This document shows, one piece after another, positions 23,791 to 35,525 of a DNA stretch of 64,000 nucleotides. The notes under the pieces are model-generated. The model was not told where the DNA came from and made no database searches. It saw only the letters and a program-made list of their open reading frames with translations. A program made the translations under genes and the position numbers. Every line of letters starts with the position of its first letter. The stretch's first letter is position 1. This DNA comes from Ignelater luminosus. Taxonomy: Eukaryota; Arthropoda; Insecta; Coleoptera; Elateridae. The stretch is from the NCBI GenBank assembly GCA_011009095.1, contig VTPC01091007.1, positions 84,721-148,720 of the forward strand, in the 5' to 3' direction.

Positions 23791-26740
23791 AATTACCGTT
23801 TCTTCATCAGACTGCCCTTATTCACTAACTTCCTGAATCATATTTCAAGTATTTATATAAACAAGTTGATTAACACAATATTTCCACTGTGTCAATTATC
23901 AGAGCTGAATTAAGTGTCTTTTATTTGTTTTTGCTGACTAATAAATAAATGTTGTTAGAGTTGCTCATACTTCACCCTCAAAGTGACGGGTAAGCTAAGA
24001 CCTGTTCTAAACAAAAAAAGTCTCTTGAGCTTTACTTGCCCCAAGGGTGTTGAGGAAGTGTAAGTACAAAAAACAATATATGCCAGACGACACTTCAAAG
24101 ACGCGTGGGAAGCTGTAGATATACGGGCGTTGCTACTGAACACGGTCATTGAATTAGTTAGTTTGAAGGTTGTGATTGTAATTAAGACTAAAATGACCGA
24201 AATACAGTTTGAAGAAATTAAAGCATACTAGAAACAAAACAGGACTGCTTTTGCAAATTCAGTAAAGTAGCACAAGATGCAAATATAAAAAACTGAGAAA
24301 GAAAGACCCCAGGGTACAGGTGGAATAAAATTTAAGAAAAAGAATTAAATCTCAGAACATGAAATGGACCAAATGAGAGAAGAAAATGGACTGAAAACCT
24401 ATACTAAGATTTTGCTAACTGTTCAGAATCACAAAGGGCTTGGCAATAAAACTTTCACATGTGACTGTTTCATAGTGACTGCCAATTACTAGATGAAAGT
24501 TACAACAACTACAGAGATGAAAAAAATTTGATAAAAATGAAAGTGGTATAATAATGAAGATTTCTAAGAAGAGATATCTTTGCAGTTTTGGTAAAAGCTA
24601 TAACCAAATTAAATTGATCAAGTAAAAACTATTTGTATATTATGCCCGTTCTGTAGATTTTGAACTTTTGAGACATTTTTATTTGTGCACTCTGTACCGT
24701 TTGTGTTAGGAAAAAAATGTGTCCCGTCAAAAGTAAACGTAATAAGTGAGAAAAATCAAATTTGAAAAAAGGAAAAACACAATCAGGACGAACGGTTATT
24801 AGACCTAAAAAGCCAGAACAAGCCAAAAAAAGATTCAGAAAAACCATTAAATAATTAAATAATCAGCACAGGTAAATGTTCTTTCTGTTTAAGTCATACA
24901 CATTTACTCTACTTGTTCCTCTTTCAGTATGAAAATCATTATTATAAAAAAAATGATGGAGATGATTATGTGACTGTGTTGATTTTTAAAATTGTCAAAT
25001 TCTAATTTTATCAATAATCCAAATTACAAACTGAAATACTTAAAGATGTAATTTACTCATTTCAAACATAGTGGTAGTAATAATATCTAATAAGAGTAAA
25101 AGACTAATAAATAATATTTATAAAATTCTGGAATGCATTATTTCTAAACCTACATATTTTTAAAAAAACACAACCTAACGGGTTGGATATTCAAACAATT
25201 AAAATCTAAAAACGAGCAACAACTAAAAAAAAGTTCGACGTAATTTTGGTCCGTGCTTCTGTATTAATTTAATTCGGCCGTTAAGTGGATGAAGAAAGTA
25301 TGAATCACAGACAAGAGGCACTCGTATTTAAATAGAAGATGAAAATATTTTAATTTTTCATATCCTGCAATGTCTAAATTTGGTGCATTATACTAAATTA
25401 TCTTTCAAATTTGATATTTTCAGGTTTGTTGTATCAAAAAATTACATAAAATGGTAGAACGCATTCGTTGCTAGAGAAAATACAAAAAACAATTCCCTAT
25501 GCAAGTGCATCGGAGGAGGCTTTCAATTTCAATATAGTTTAGAAAATCCACACGCACGCTAAAGAAAACAACCTTTTGGACCCTACTTGCATTCACATAA
25601 CAAAGCTTATATTCAGGTCTACTGCAAACTCGGCATTTATGATTAATAAATATTAAAGATTTAATTATTATTCGTGTGACAAATTTTATACAAACTCGTT
25701 ACGAGTTAGAAAAAGTGTCCATAAAGCGTCTGTACTGGAAATAACTCTAATTTCTCTTACTTAAAAAGGCTAAGTAATATCATTTTTCTTAACAATAGTT
25801 TTTTCGTTATAATAACATTCGTTATATTATGTTTATGGTACAGAAACTTCATGAGTTTTCTTATGAAGAGTAATAATTATCTAAGTAGGCACTATATCTA
25901 TTTGATAATAATATTAGTAATAATGCTAGAGTAAAATTAGTTTGATGTGTTAAATGCCTAAATATTTTACATTAAGTACAATGTGCCCCAAAATACCATG
26001 CCTTGTTCCTTATAATTTAAATATTGACTTTTATACACTTTTGTATCTTCGTATTATTATTATCATTAATAATAATAGAATAAACAAGAACAAAAACAGA
26101 ATGAATTATATACACAGCATGAATTATAAAAATAGCTTGAAAATACAATAAAATACATTTTTTATAAAGATACAGCATTACCAATTACAGCAATAAAGCA
26201 GAGTGAAAACATCTTCAATTTTTTGCCTCTAAGTGCTTCAGCACTCTCTAGTAGATATGTTATCAAGAACTACCTAAAAGTTTTATCACATTCATTGTAA
26301 ATAGTACCCACAAAATAAATGTTGGCATGTCTGAAAAGCATAATTCTGTACATCCTTAAAACTTTATATTTATAACAAATCATTAGTACCCTAGCACAGC
26401 AGATAACAGGGGTTGAACTACGTTTATAGCCATCTATATATGTCTATTATTATATGGTCAAACAGATATGTTTTCATATATACTGATATGATGTGTACAA
26501 TGATTATATATTGTAAATCTAATTCAAAACTACTTACCATAAACCACCAAAAAATGTTTATCTAAATGTGGCTATAAACATACTGATCCACCCCTGTATA
26601 TTGTATACTATGAAAACGCTATAACAAGATTCGTTTTTAAAAGAGATCTATAATTTATGAAATACTAAAAATTCTAATTATGCTTTTATTATTACAAAAT
26701 AAACTATAAGCAATTTAATAGGGAAGATATGTTCAAACTA
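23791..26740. other. intergenic DNA downstream of KCNQ, nothing recognised
   Basis: AT-rich sequence downstream of the - strand KCNQ gene. I see no coding signature. Purine-biased stretches occur around 24290-24420, without a repeat unit. Confidence 0.4.
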
Positions 26741-27020
26741 TAAAAACAGCTTTATTGCTTTCACATTAATGCCTTTCATAATGCATACGAAATGCGTGTT
26801 GGTGCGTTTCCACATAAAAACGAATTAAAATTAACAGAAAAAGAAAAAAGTAAAAAGTTACACATTGTACAAGTCATTCATAACAAAAAACCTTACTTAT
26901 TGTAGAAATGAAAAAATGTACATTAGCGATGAATAAATCATTGACTCTATTCACTAGCAGTCAGAAATTTGAAAAGGCCCTTTAATACATTGCCAGCGAT
27001 CTTTTAAATACACTACACAT
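26741..27020 (-). other. probable 3' UTR of KCNQ
   Basis: On the - strand an AATAAA hexamer corresponds to TTTATT at 26751-26756, about 265 bases past the KCNQ stop codon. The region is non-coding and A/T-rich. It is the nearest plausible polyadenylation signal I noticed; the true end could lie further downstream. Confidence 0.4.
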
Positions 27021-27122
27021 TCAAACATCGTCTTCAATAGTCCGTGGAGTAATTTGCTGCTTTTGTGCCAGAGCATTTAAAACATACGTAAGAGCGTCTA
27101 ACTTCTTATCCATTAGTCCCAA
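27021..27122 (-). CDS. KCNQ: KCNQ potassium channel, last coding exon (helix D and tail)
   Basis: After a TTTCAG acceptor the exon reads LGLMDKKLDALTYVLNALAQ and a short tail ending in DDV, with stop TGA at 27021-27023 (33 residues). The leucine heptad spacing fits helix D, the coiled coil that tetramerises Kv7 C-termini and sets subunit assembly. It joins the preceding exon (31737-31859) in phase 0. The tail after helix D is short, so this isoform ends soon after the assembly domain. Confidence 0.88.
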   Translation of the reverse strand: MGLMDKKLDALTYVLNALAQKQQITPRTIEDDV

Positions 27123-30100
27123 CTGAAACAAAGTATCATATTAATGCACAAAATGAACCTAAAGCTTTTAAAAACGAAAAAAATATAAATCTTTAACATT
27201 CTTATAGTTGAAATTTAAAATTGTCATTACAAAGTTAAAAAGAAATCGAAATACCTAAACAATATTAGCGAGCTATATTAAGTATAAATTAGCCAACATT
27301 GCATACTTAGACTAAATTTTAAAACAAAATTTCACTGATTTTAGAGCGTCCTCTTCAAAAGAAATTCATTGGAATAACTCAAGGTTATTGAAAGTGTTGC
27401 TACCAGAGCGTCCTGAAAATAATTGAATTCATTGTAATTGGAAAAATCTGCAATTCCTTCGGACGTTTAGATGGATATGAACTTTTGCGTAGACTATACC
27501 CCTTGCAGGTATTACAAAGGATTTAATTTCTTCTCTTTGCATCTTCTACGGATCTTGAATTTCTGGTGGTTGCAATACAAGTTACCCCTTTGTTGATACG
27601 TTTTTAAATACCGCTTCGGATTATACTTAATAATATAATAAATAATAAAAATGAAATAATGTTAAGATTTTTAGAAAGCACCAAATAAAATGACTTTCTT
27701 GACTTAGGTTTCTCCTTACCTTATGGTGGATCAAACTAAACCCCAATAAATTCCAAATCATTCTATTTCGGTGCCCTAACGCTTGCGATGTCCGCTTAGA
27801 TCTTTGGAGCATCTGTCTTCGCCTTTTCCTGTCGGTCAATGGAAATGCAACGCCTTTGCCAAAAAGAGTGATGGATCTGTAGAAAGATGCCATGTTTGGA
27901 TTGTTTCATTTTTTGAGAGAGGTTTGCAGTCTGGTCGAGGTGCCCCCGGTAGATGTCCGGCTCGAATCTTTCCAGTGTCAATATGTCTGACAGGTAATTA
28001 ATCTAAACCGCAAAATCCCATTTGCAATATTGATTACTTCCGCTTATCCAGACCTCACTTCGGAGATGGAGGATATTCTTGCCAACATGCTACTAGCCCC
28101 ACGTTAGATCCGCAGCACCATTCCAACACCATAAGCTCACTCCTCTACAATCATTCCACTACATCCCGTCGTTAGACAATATTTTGCCAGGTTTTTCTTG
28201 TTGCAGATTCACTGCAGAGAAGACCACCATTATGAACTCCTAAAAGGAGTCGTTCACATCATTACTGTCCAAGCTTCCTTCCTCATCTTCTAATTGAGCT
28301 CCGCCACTGGCGACTGAATGTCTTTCAGTTAACAACGACCACATTTCGTACCACCATTTCTTATACTGATGGGCGATGTCACTTGCCACTGTACCACTGA
28401 ACATCTTTACGATGACCAAAATTACGGTCTTGGTAGCAACACATCACCATCAGCCGTCAGGGGTTGTGTCGCTGTTTGCTTTGTGTTTTCCACCTTACCA
28501 GCTACCATCCCATCATTAAAACATTAATGTGGTCTCTTTATCTTGTAATTTTCGTTATTTTGGTTCGCTTTTGGAGTGCTTTTGTAATTAATTGAAACAT
28601 TTCTCTTGCAGTCGTCTGGTTTCACGTCAGCATATTTGAATCTTTTAGTGGACAAACCGCTACCGAGAGGTTAATAATTTTTCATTTCAACTAAAGTGCC
28701 TGATTTTGAAGCAAAATAGAATAATACTGTATAGAACTCGCTAATTGTATTTTAATTTAGGTTGCGAATACTTATTAGATGTGTAGTTGTTAAGATCGTA
28801 TATCAATAGTTATAGATTTTGCTAGGAGATTCACTCTAGTTCCTTAGTTTAGCTGTAGCCTTGGCGATATCTAGATTTCACATAGTTCGGCTTCACCAAT
28901 AGCTACCTGTTATCCACTAAGCATCTTGCTGTGACCTATAGTGTCATTTCTCTTTTAACAAGTTTGTGTACTTTTGATGAGATAGTTTTTCTCTGATAGA
29001 ATACACGCGAATCTTGTCATCTAACTCAGCAATTTTCTGTTTCAGGTGAGCAAAAAGCTTTTGGCAGAATCATTGTTTACTTTCCTTGCTAAATCTTGGC
29101 CTTTTCCGTAGACTTTTTAGTCAGTGTTCTTGTTACAAAGGTATATCAGATTCTTTGCTCAGATGCCAAGTATTCAGCAGATTATGGAGTTCTGTCTCTG
29201 ATCTAAACCTGACAAACTAGACAATCATAAGATAGAAATTTATCTCGGTATACTTATGCTGTGTTATAGAATCTACTTGCAACATTCCAAGATTACACAG
29301 TGTAGCTTTTTACGTTTGACTGATGATTCCTACATGTAAGTCTAGTCCTTTAACAACTTTAGCTTTGCGATGACTACTTTCGTGACAAATAATAACTGGA
29401 ATAATTTGTGCCTTGAGTCAAATATCAGATAAATTTGATTCCAATTCAAAGATTATGATAATTGCTAGTTTCTTACTTTCTGTTCTTTTCTGTATATTGG
29501 CAAAAACTTATTGTACGGTGGTGGCTTTTCCACTACTTTATACTTTTGGGGCCAGTCGTCGATGTATAATGTTTTTTCCGATTATGCCTGGCTAGATATT
29601 CTAACGAATAGACAATCGGCTATTACATGCTCAATCAACGTAAGTTGGCATAATCTACACCAGTGTTGGGCACATCTGAATCCTGGACCGAATTGGCTAG
29701 CATAAAGGCAAAATCAACAAAAACGAACTTTCGACCAGAAATTTAATCAAACAATTTCATTTTGACCTTCAAACTGTAAAATACACATTAATGCATTTTG
29801 TCTTAATACAGGTCAATTCGGCTACAGGAGCCAAGTCTACCCACTCTTGATCTACAAGTATCGTAAAAGTCTTTGTTTTTAGTAATCTTTTGTTGTATTT
29901 TCTTGTAGCAACGACTCGTTCTTGTACGGCTGTAATAAAACCTTTGGTTTTGGGGTTTTGTTCTTTTTTTTTGATTTAGCTTTACTTCTTTTTCTGTTTA
30001 AGCTCTAGATTTAATACAGTAGTCGCTGGAATCTGTCAGAGATAAATAAAATATTTAAATGTGAATTGGATCGGGATCACAAGTTTGAAGAGTTGAAAGC

Positions 30101-31736
30101 AAGCTGCAGCTACGTTAAATTTGATCACCTCGAAGGTCTCTGCTTTGCTCAATATTTATTCCACAGATTTTGTTTTTCTTTATGATTTGGAGTTGATCGC
30201 TGTAAATTAAAATTTCTAAAGCCTTTTTTCTTTAAGATCATTTGGAGAGATTTTTCCTAAGGAAAAGGAAAAAATCATTAACCAAGAGATGGTTAGATTT
30301 CGTCAAAATGGCAGAAGAAAGGGCGATCATCATCTACAACTAACGTTGCCAGAGCTGGCTATAAATCTCCAAATCTAAAGGTTTATAACATTTTACGACG
30401 ATGTGTTTTACTTTTGTGGCAACAGTGTGATCACCCTCAAATCACTTTTTTAAATTTTCAATAGAGGTCGCTGGTTCGTACGTCGTTTTTTTACAATAAA
30501 AAATGTTTGTCTAACACATGTATCAAAATTGAAGTAATGTATCAGGAACAAACCAAGTTTGAGCCAGTCTCAATTAAATAATTTGACCAGGCAAGTCTAT
30601 GTTGATGCTTGAAGAACTGAAAAGGGTTATTAAGATAAAGGTGATGCTTTATTTCATGTCTTCTATCTTTGAAAAGGAAAAGTAGTGCGTTCTGAAAATG
30701 ATAATAGGTTATGGAACCTTGGTGCCGTTACCAAGCCAGCTGCTCCTGTATGACGATCTAAGATAAGCAGCTATCCGTATATGCAGATCATCTAGCTTAT
30801 TACAAGAAAACGCTAGTACGTCCAAAAGTTTGCTCGAACAGAAACTTGAAAAGCAATCTTTCTAAAGCAAATTCTCATTACCATGCTGGTAAGTATTGTT
30901 TTCAAAATAAATCTAGCCCGTTTCATTTTGGACTATATTTTTTACGCTTTAATTTTTCCCTTTTGCAATTTCAAAATTCAGCTTCAAAGCCATTTTTAGA
31001 CACCAGAGCAAAAAATATGTTATAGAAGGATATTAAGAGGTATAATATTGCCAGTTTTCTTAACACAATACTCTATACTCCTATAACACTGGATATAGAC
31101 CTTTTGCTGCAGTTACGAGAGGAAACATAATAAGTAGGAAATGTTTTCTTGTTTGACCCTGTTTATATTAAACTTCAATGATTAATACCTTTTAGGGAAA
31201 ACTTTGCAACATGGCCGAATTACAGGACAAATGCCAACCGTACCCAAGCGAGGTTACATTTCAAATGTTTATCCTGCAGCTCGACAGCTTTTTAAGTTGA
31301 ATACTTTTAAAAGGTTAAACATATAGCTGCCTATAAACCTAGAAGGGTTGTCCCTTCATAATTTTGTGTAGGAAACGTCAATAATCAGCATTTTATTATT
31401 TTTTAAAATTTAAAACTGTTCAAAGGTATATAGATGACGCTATTTTCTAATCACACGGTAGTTTAAGTCAATTTTGTATTTCTCTTAAATCAACGTCATC
31501 AATACACTCAAAGATTACAATTTAAGCTCTTAAACTGTTTCATTAATCTCCTAAAAACCTTTTAGATTTTTTCGTTATTGAGAGGTTAATGTATCACATG
31601 AAACGGCATTAAAATAAATTTCAAGAGCGAAACTCAATAACAGAAAGGAAAGGAATAACTAAACAAAATTATACTGAACAAATTGACAATGAGACAGATA
31701 AAACGAAAGAATAATAAAGCAATAAAAAACACTTAC
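27123..31736 (-). other. KCNQ intron between exons ending VEQQ and starting LGLMDKK
   Basis: This 4.6-kb intron is bounded by GTAAGT (at 31731-31736) and TTTCAG. Base composition is more balanced at 27400-29800 than in most of the window, and a few broken frames there suggest an old, unclassified transposon. I could not match any of it to a family. Confidence 0.6.
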
Positions 31737-31859
31737 TTGTTGTTCTACCCTGTATAATCTTGCCCCCACAGTCATTGGTTTCACGTTTCCTACCCTATCA
31801 ATTCCAGCAAGATAACTTCCGGGTTTTCCTAACGTTTGGTCGAGTCTTCTTTGCAATTC
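31737..31859 (-). CDS. KCNQ: KCNQ potassium channel exon (helix C region)
   Basis: The 41-residue exon begins ELQRRLDQTLGKPGSYLAGI and ends RLYRVEQQ. It continues helix C and the linker to helix D of the cytoplasmic C-terminus. The segment RIKELQRRLDQTLGKPG, formed across the junction with the upstream exon, is a hallmark of Kv7 channels. Acceptor TTAATAG and donor GTAAGT are clear. It is phase 0 at both ends and is separated from the upstream exon by only 61 bases. Confidence 0.92.
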
Positions 31860-31920
31860 CTATTAATAATCATTAAAAGAAATGTAGGCAATTTATCACC
31901 AATTGGACAAAAAACAATAC

Positions 31921-32077
31921 CTTTATTCGCACCATCATGTTTAAATGTCCTTGACTGTACTGTTCTATAACATCTCTTACATCGTAAGGCTTTCTAGCTT
32001 GTTGAAATTTTCTTCTTGCTACGAAGTATTTTATTTTTCTTATTGCTCGTATTGCGTTTCGATGTGCATCGGTTAAC
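31921..32077 (-). CDS. KCNQ: KCNQ potassium channel exon (helix B)
   Basis: The exon encodes [20 protein letters not shown] followed by [20 protein letters not shown] and [12 protein letters not shown]. This is the second calmodulin-binding helix (B) and the start of helix C, among the most conserved cytoplasmic parts of Kv7 channels; the basic RRK and RK residues are in the region that senses PIP2. The first base completes a glutamine codon begun in the upstream exon. Acceptor TTTGAAG and donor GTATTG flank it. Confidence 0.94.
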
Positions 32078-32207
32078 CTTCAAAGAAACAGAAAGAGAGA
32101 TATTAAATTTAGAACGAGAAAATATTTTCGTTAAGAGATTTTTCTTGTTTGAAAAACTTCTTAAAAAATAATACTAAATTGTTAAATGAAGCGAAACTTG
32201 AGCTTAC

Positions 32208-32343
32208 TGTGTAACTCTGGGAAGCTCTCCATCGAGATCATCTATGTCGTCACTAGCAGCTTCCGTCACTGTACTCGTTTGACTCATAAATACGGCTCCT
32301 CTTGAACTTTCTCGTTCTCCCCTTCTAACCCTATTCGGCGTAC
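32208..32343 (-). CDS. KCNQ: KCNQ potassium channel exon (linker between helices A and B)
   Basis: The exon starts with the last two bases of a glycine codon and reads TPNRVRRGERESSRGAVFMS, then an acidic stretch with EAASDDIDDLDGELPRVT, and ends two bases into a glutamine codon (136 bases). It is the variable A-B linker, with basic and acidic low-complexity segments and several potential phosphorylation sites such as RRGERESS. Acceptor TTGTAG and donor GTAAGC are present. The phases fit both neighbours exactly. Confidence 0.88.
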
Positions 32344-32585
32344 CTACAATGGTTCGTAAATATCTCTGTATGTAAAAAAGATGTATTCGAAATGTGCTTA
32401 TGCAAATTAAAGAAGTTATGAATACAGCAACAACAGGAAAAAGATTGGGAAATCCTGACTGGAATTTGATTTTATTTTTACTAGATTCAAAAGGGAAAAA
32501 ACTGGAGATTCTTTTATCAGCTTTTTTATATTTGGTTTACTTGATTTGATAATAATAATGGAAAAATAAGGTTAACAGTTCTTAC

Positions 32586-32730
32586 CGGCTTTAGGTTCTT
32601 CCATATAATAAACGACGTCAGAAGAAGTATCGTTTGGAGAAGGTGTGGGCGCATCTCCTTGCGGTGTTCCAGGAGGGTCCATTCTATTTTTAGATTTTCT
32701 CCTTTTAAGTACTGATGCTTTTTTAGCCAC
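32586..32730 (-). CDS. KCNQ: KCNQ potassium channel exon (linker after helix A)
   Basis: The exon reads VAKKASVLKRRKSKNRMDPP followed by GTPQGDAPTPSPNDTSSDVV and YYMEEPKA, ending one base into a glycine codon (145 bases). The basic cluster KKASVLKRRKSK has consensus sites for basophilic kinases and is followed by a Pro/Ser/Thr-rich segment. Acceptor ATTACAG and donor GTAAGA are clear. This linker is poorly conserved in the family, so it could be alternatively spliced; its assignment rests on phase and position between unambiguous Kv7 exons. Confidence 0.82.
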
Positions 32731-33325
32731 CTGTAATACGAGGGACTGACCCAACCCATGCAGACTTAACACCAAAACACTGAACACTGCATCTATATAA
32801 CTATAGCTAACATATTCTAATGTAAAATTACCAAAAATAATGTTTACTTTTTATGTAGAAATTAGGTTATATCTTTATGTATTTAAAAATAACTGCCTTA
32901 GACAAATATTATTTGAAGTCGTTACCAGCAATGAAATGAAATTATTTATCTACAAATAAAAAGCATGATTACTTTAATGTCACATAATGTAAAGGGAAGT
33001 TCATGTAAAAAAATTCTCGAGTACACAAACTATAGCAGAGATGTAAAGACAAAGAAGGTAAATAATTGAAGTGGTTTACGAGCATGAAAAACGTAATTGT
33101 AAACTAGTAGCAATGTAATAAAAGAAGAATAACAATATATTTCTCGCTCATTCTCTTACGTGAGTTACTTATTACATACTGTTTTTATATCTACATACTT
33201 ATTAATGCTTTTGAAGATTTTGTAAATTACTCAACGACGGTAATTAGGCTAAAATCTAAATTGTAAAAAAGTTCACGCTGCTGTAAGAAAATGCAATGCA
33301 AAATCTTAATTAGAAATTTTAAAAA

Positions 33326-33725
33326 NNNNNNNNNNNNNNNNNNNNNNNNNNNNNNNNNNNNNNNNNNNNNNNNNNNNNNNNNNNNNNNNNNNNNNNNNNN
33401 NNNNNNNNNNNNNNNNNNNNNNNNNNNNNNNNNNNNNNNNNNNNNNNNNNNNNNNNNNNNNNNNNNNNNNNNNNNNNNNNNNNNNNNNNNNNNNNNNNNN
33501 NNNNNNNNNNNNNNNNNNNNNNNNNNNNNNNNNNNNNNNNNNNNNNNNNNNNNNNNNNNNNNNNNNNNNNNNNNNNNNNNNNNNNNNNNNNNNNNNNNNN
33601 NNNNNNNNNNNNNNNNNNNNNNNNNNNNNNNNNNNNNNNNNNNNNNNNNNNNNNNNNNNNNNNNNNNNNNNNNNNNNNNNNNNNNNNNNNNNNNNNNNNN
33701 NNNNNNNNNNNNNNNNNNNNNNNNN
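33326..33725. other. assembly gap, 400 N
   Basis: Exactly 400 consecutive N bases. The real length and content are unknown. Apparent reading frames crossing it are meaningless. It lies inside a KCNQ intron, so no exon need be missing, but a small alternative exon cannot be excluded. Confidence 0.99.
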
Positions 33726-34359
33726 ATGCAGACTCCACAACTCCAAACCTTTTCTAGTTTTTATTTTTTTTTCACCTGTTCTGTTACAGACTCATGGTTA
33801 ACACTATCATCATTCGAAAGGACTGAATACTTGATAATGAACTATCGTGTTCTCATGAAGATTAGCATCAGCAACACAGCCACCTGAACTATTCATCTAT
33901 GGTTGAAGCGGTAGGTAGTTCTCATAATGAACAAAATCATTGATAAAGATAAATGAGGTGTTCTAAAACTGTGCTGTTTTTTATACAGGGTGTTCCTGAG
34001 AAAAAAAACCGAAATTACTGTGCAAAAATGCACCGATTTTAGGTGAAAAGTGTCAAAATTAAAAACCCCCTGTAAAAGAATACCCGCTTCATTAACACCC
34101 GTGCAAAAATTTCCATCTGAATACTGCAAAAATAAAATTTGGGAATTAAGTCTTGACGCCCTAAGATATCACAAAACCTTGTTTTCCTCAAACATTGATG
34201 CATTCTTCGAAAAAGTGCAAAGCTACTTTTTGGAATTGTGGATCTCAAGAATAACAAGATTATCTGTTTAAGCATTGATGAAACACTTGCGTTTTGCAAA
34301 AAATGTCTGTCTACTCTACCCTTAATATTTTTTGCTGAAGGCAATAATCAGTATACTTA

Positions 34360-35525
34360 CGAAAGAGGGGGGGGGTCAGTAAGTCCTTAGAAAAAGATAG
34401 AAAAACAATTTTCTGGATATTTTTTTTATTTTTCAACATAATCTTCTATTAGCTTCAGAAAAATACGATTTTGGAAGTTCTTCAAAATAGGCGTTTGTAT
34501 GGGTGATGACCTCGTTTGACGTGAACCGTTGTTCACCGAGCCATTTTTTTAAGTTTGGAAATAAAAAGAAGTCACTGAGGGCCAAATCCGGAGAATAAGG
34601 TTGATGGTCTACTAATTCGAACTGTAATTCCTCAATGAAAGAGGATTTGTTTTGTTCAAATGAGGACGATTTTCCTTTATTTTCTCACTCAAACGGTCCA
34701 ACAACGACGCATAATGCTGTCCAGTGATTGTTTGTCCTTTTTCTAAGTAATCAATGTAACTGATACCGCGTGCATCCCAAAAAACCGTGGCCATAACCTT
34801 GCCAGCTGACTTCACCGTTTTTGCCTTCTTCGGAGCCGGTTCGCCTGTAACAATCCACTGTTTTGACTGTTCCTTCATTTCGGGAGTGTAGTGGTGTATC
34901 CATGTTTCGTCTACAGTTACGAATCGACGCAGAAAGAGCCTTAGAGGCGATCACACGATCGTGTTTGTTCTCAGCTGAGAGCAAACGCGGCACCCATCTT
35001 GCAGATATTTTTGTCATACCCAATTTATTATGCAAAATTGAAATGACGGTACCTTTCGATACCCCTGTGGCCTCAACCATTTCGCGCAATTTTGTTCTTC
35101 GATCACCTAATACCATATCGTAGATTTTATCGATCATTTCGGGACTACTCACTTCTACGGGGCGTCCTGAACGATGTTCATCTTTTGTTGATGTACGGCC
35201 ACGTTTAAATTCATTTATCCAATTATAAACAGTTGAAAACGCAGGGGCAGATGTGCCATGAACTGCATCTAACTCAGCTTTGATTTCTTTTGGTGTTAAG
35301 CCTTTTAAATAGAAGTGCTTAATCACCGCTCGAAACTCACTTTTTTCCATTTTGTAAATAAACAAAGGTTGTTCACTTCAATTAACGATAAAAACGAAAC
35401 CACCCGATGAATATGGCTGAAACTTTGATAGATATCTAATGAGTAATGACGCTTACTAAAAACAAAGAATTTCCAATGCTACGAGCGCCATCTCTTGGAT
35501 TTTCTAAGGATTTATTGACCCCAGA
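34360..35525 (-). mobile_element. mariner (DD34D type) element, inactivated
   Basis: The left end contains GGGGTCAGTAAGTCCTTAGA (34373-34392). The reverse complement of the right end contains GGGGTCAATAAATCCTTAGA (35503-35522), giving inverted repeats that differ at two of twenty positions. Outer limits are uncertain because the left end has a longer G run; TA dinucleotides flank both sides at about 34358 and 35526. The interior encodes a broken mariner transposase on the - strand. It sits in the 15.6-kb KCNQ intron, in the same transcriptional orientation as the channel. Confidence 0.85.
34440..35350 (-). pseudogene. mariner transposase pseudogene
   Basis: Beginning at MEKSEFRAVIKHFYLKG, the first ~140 residues carry the paired-like helix-turn-helix DNA-binding region (including TVYNWINEFKRGR and the SGRP linker). 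A frameshift near 34935 moves the frame before VTVDETWIHHYTPE, which holds the first catalytic Asp. The second frame continues through WIVTGEPAPKKAK and VFWDARGISYIDYLEKG to KENRPHL. Then about 45 bases are missing and the frame changes again, so the HQDNAP block with the second DDD aspartate is gone. A later segment retains YSPDLALSDFFLFPNLKKWL and ends early at C-stop. Three frames and a lost catalytic residue mean it is inactive. Confidence 0.9.

Noticed and set aside
33291..33887. Long frames containing runs of X
   Set aside because: They are created by 400 N bases and have no biological meaning.
33985..34080. TATACAGGGTGTTCCTGAG, typical of insect transposon ends
   Set aside because: No inverted partner or target duplication was found. 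Similar lone motifs near 580, 17246 and 58622 were also left out.
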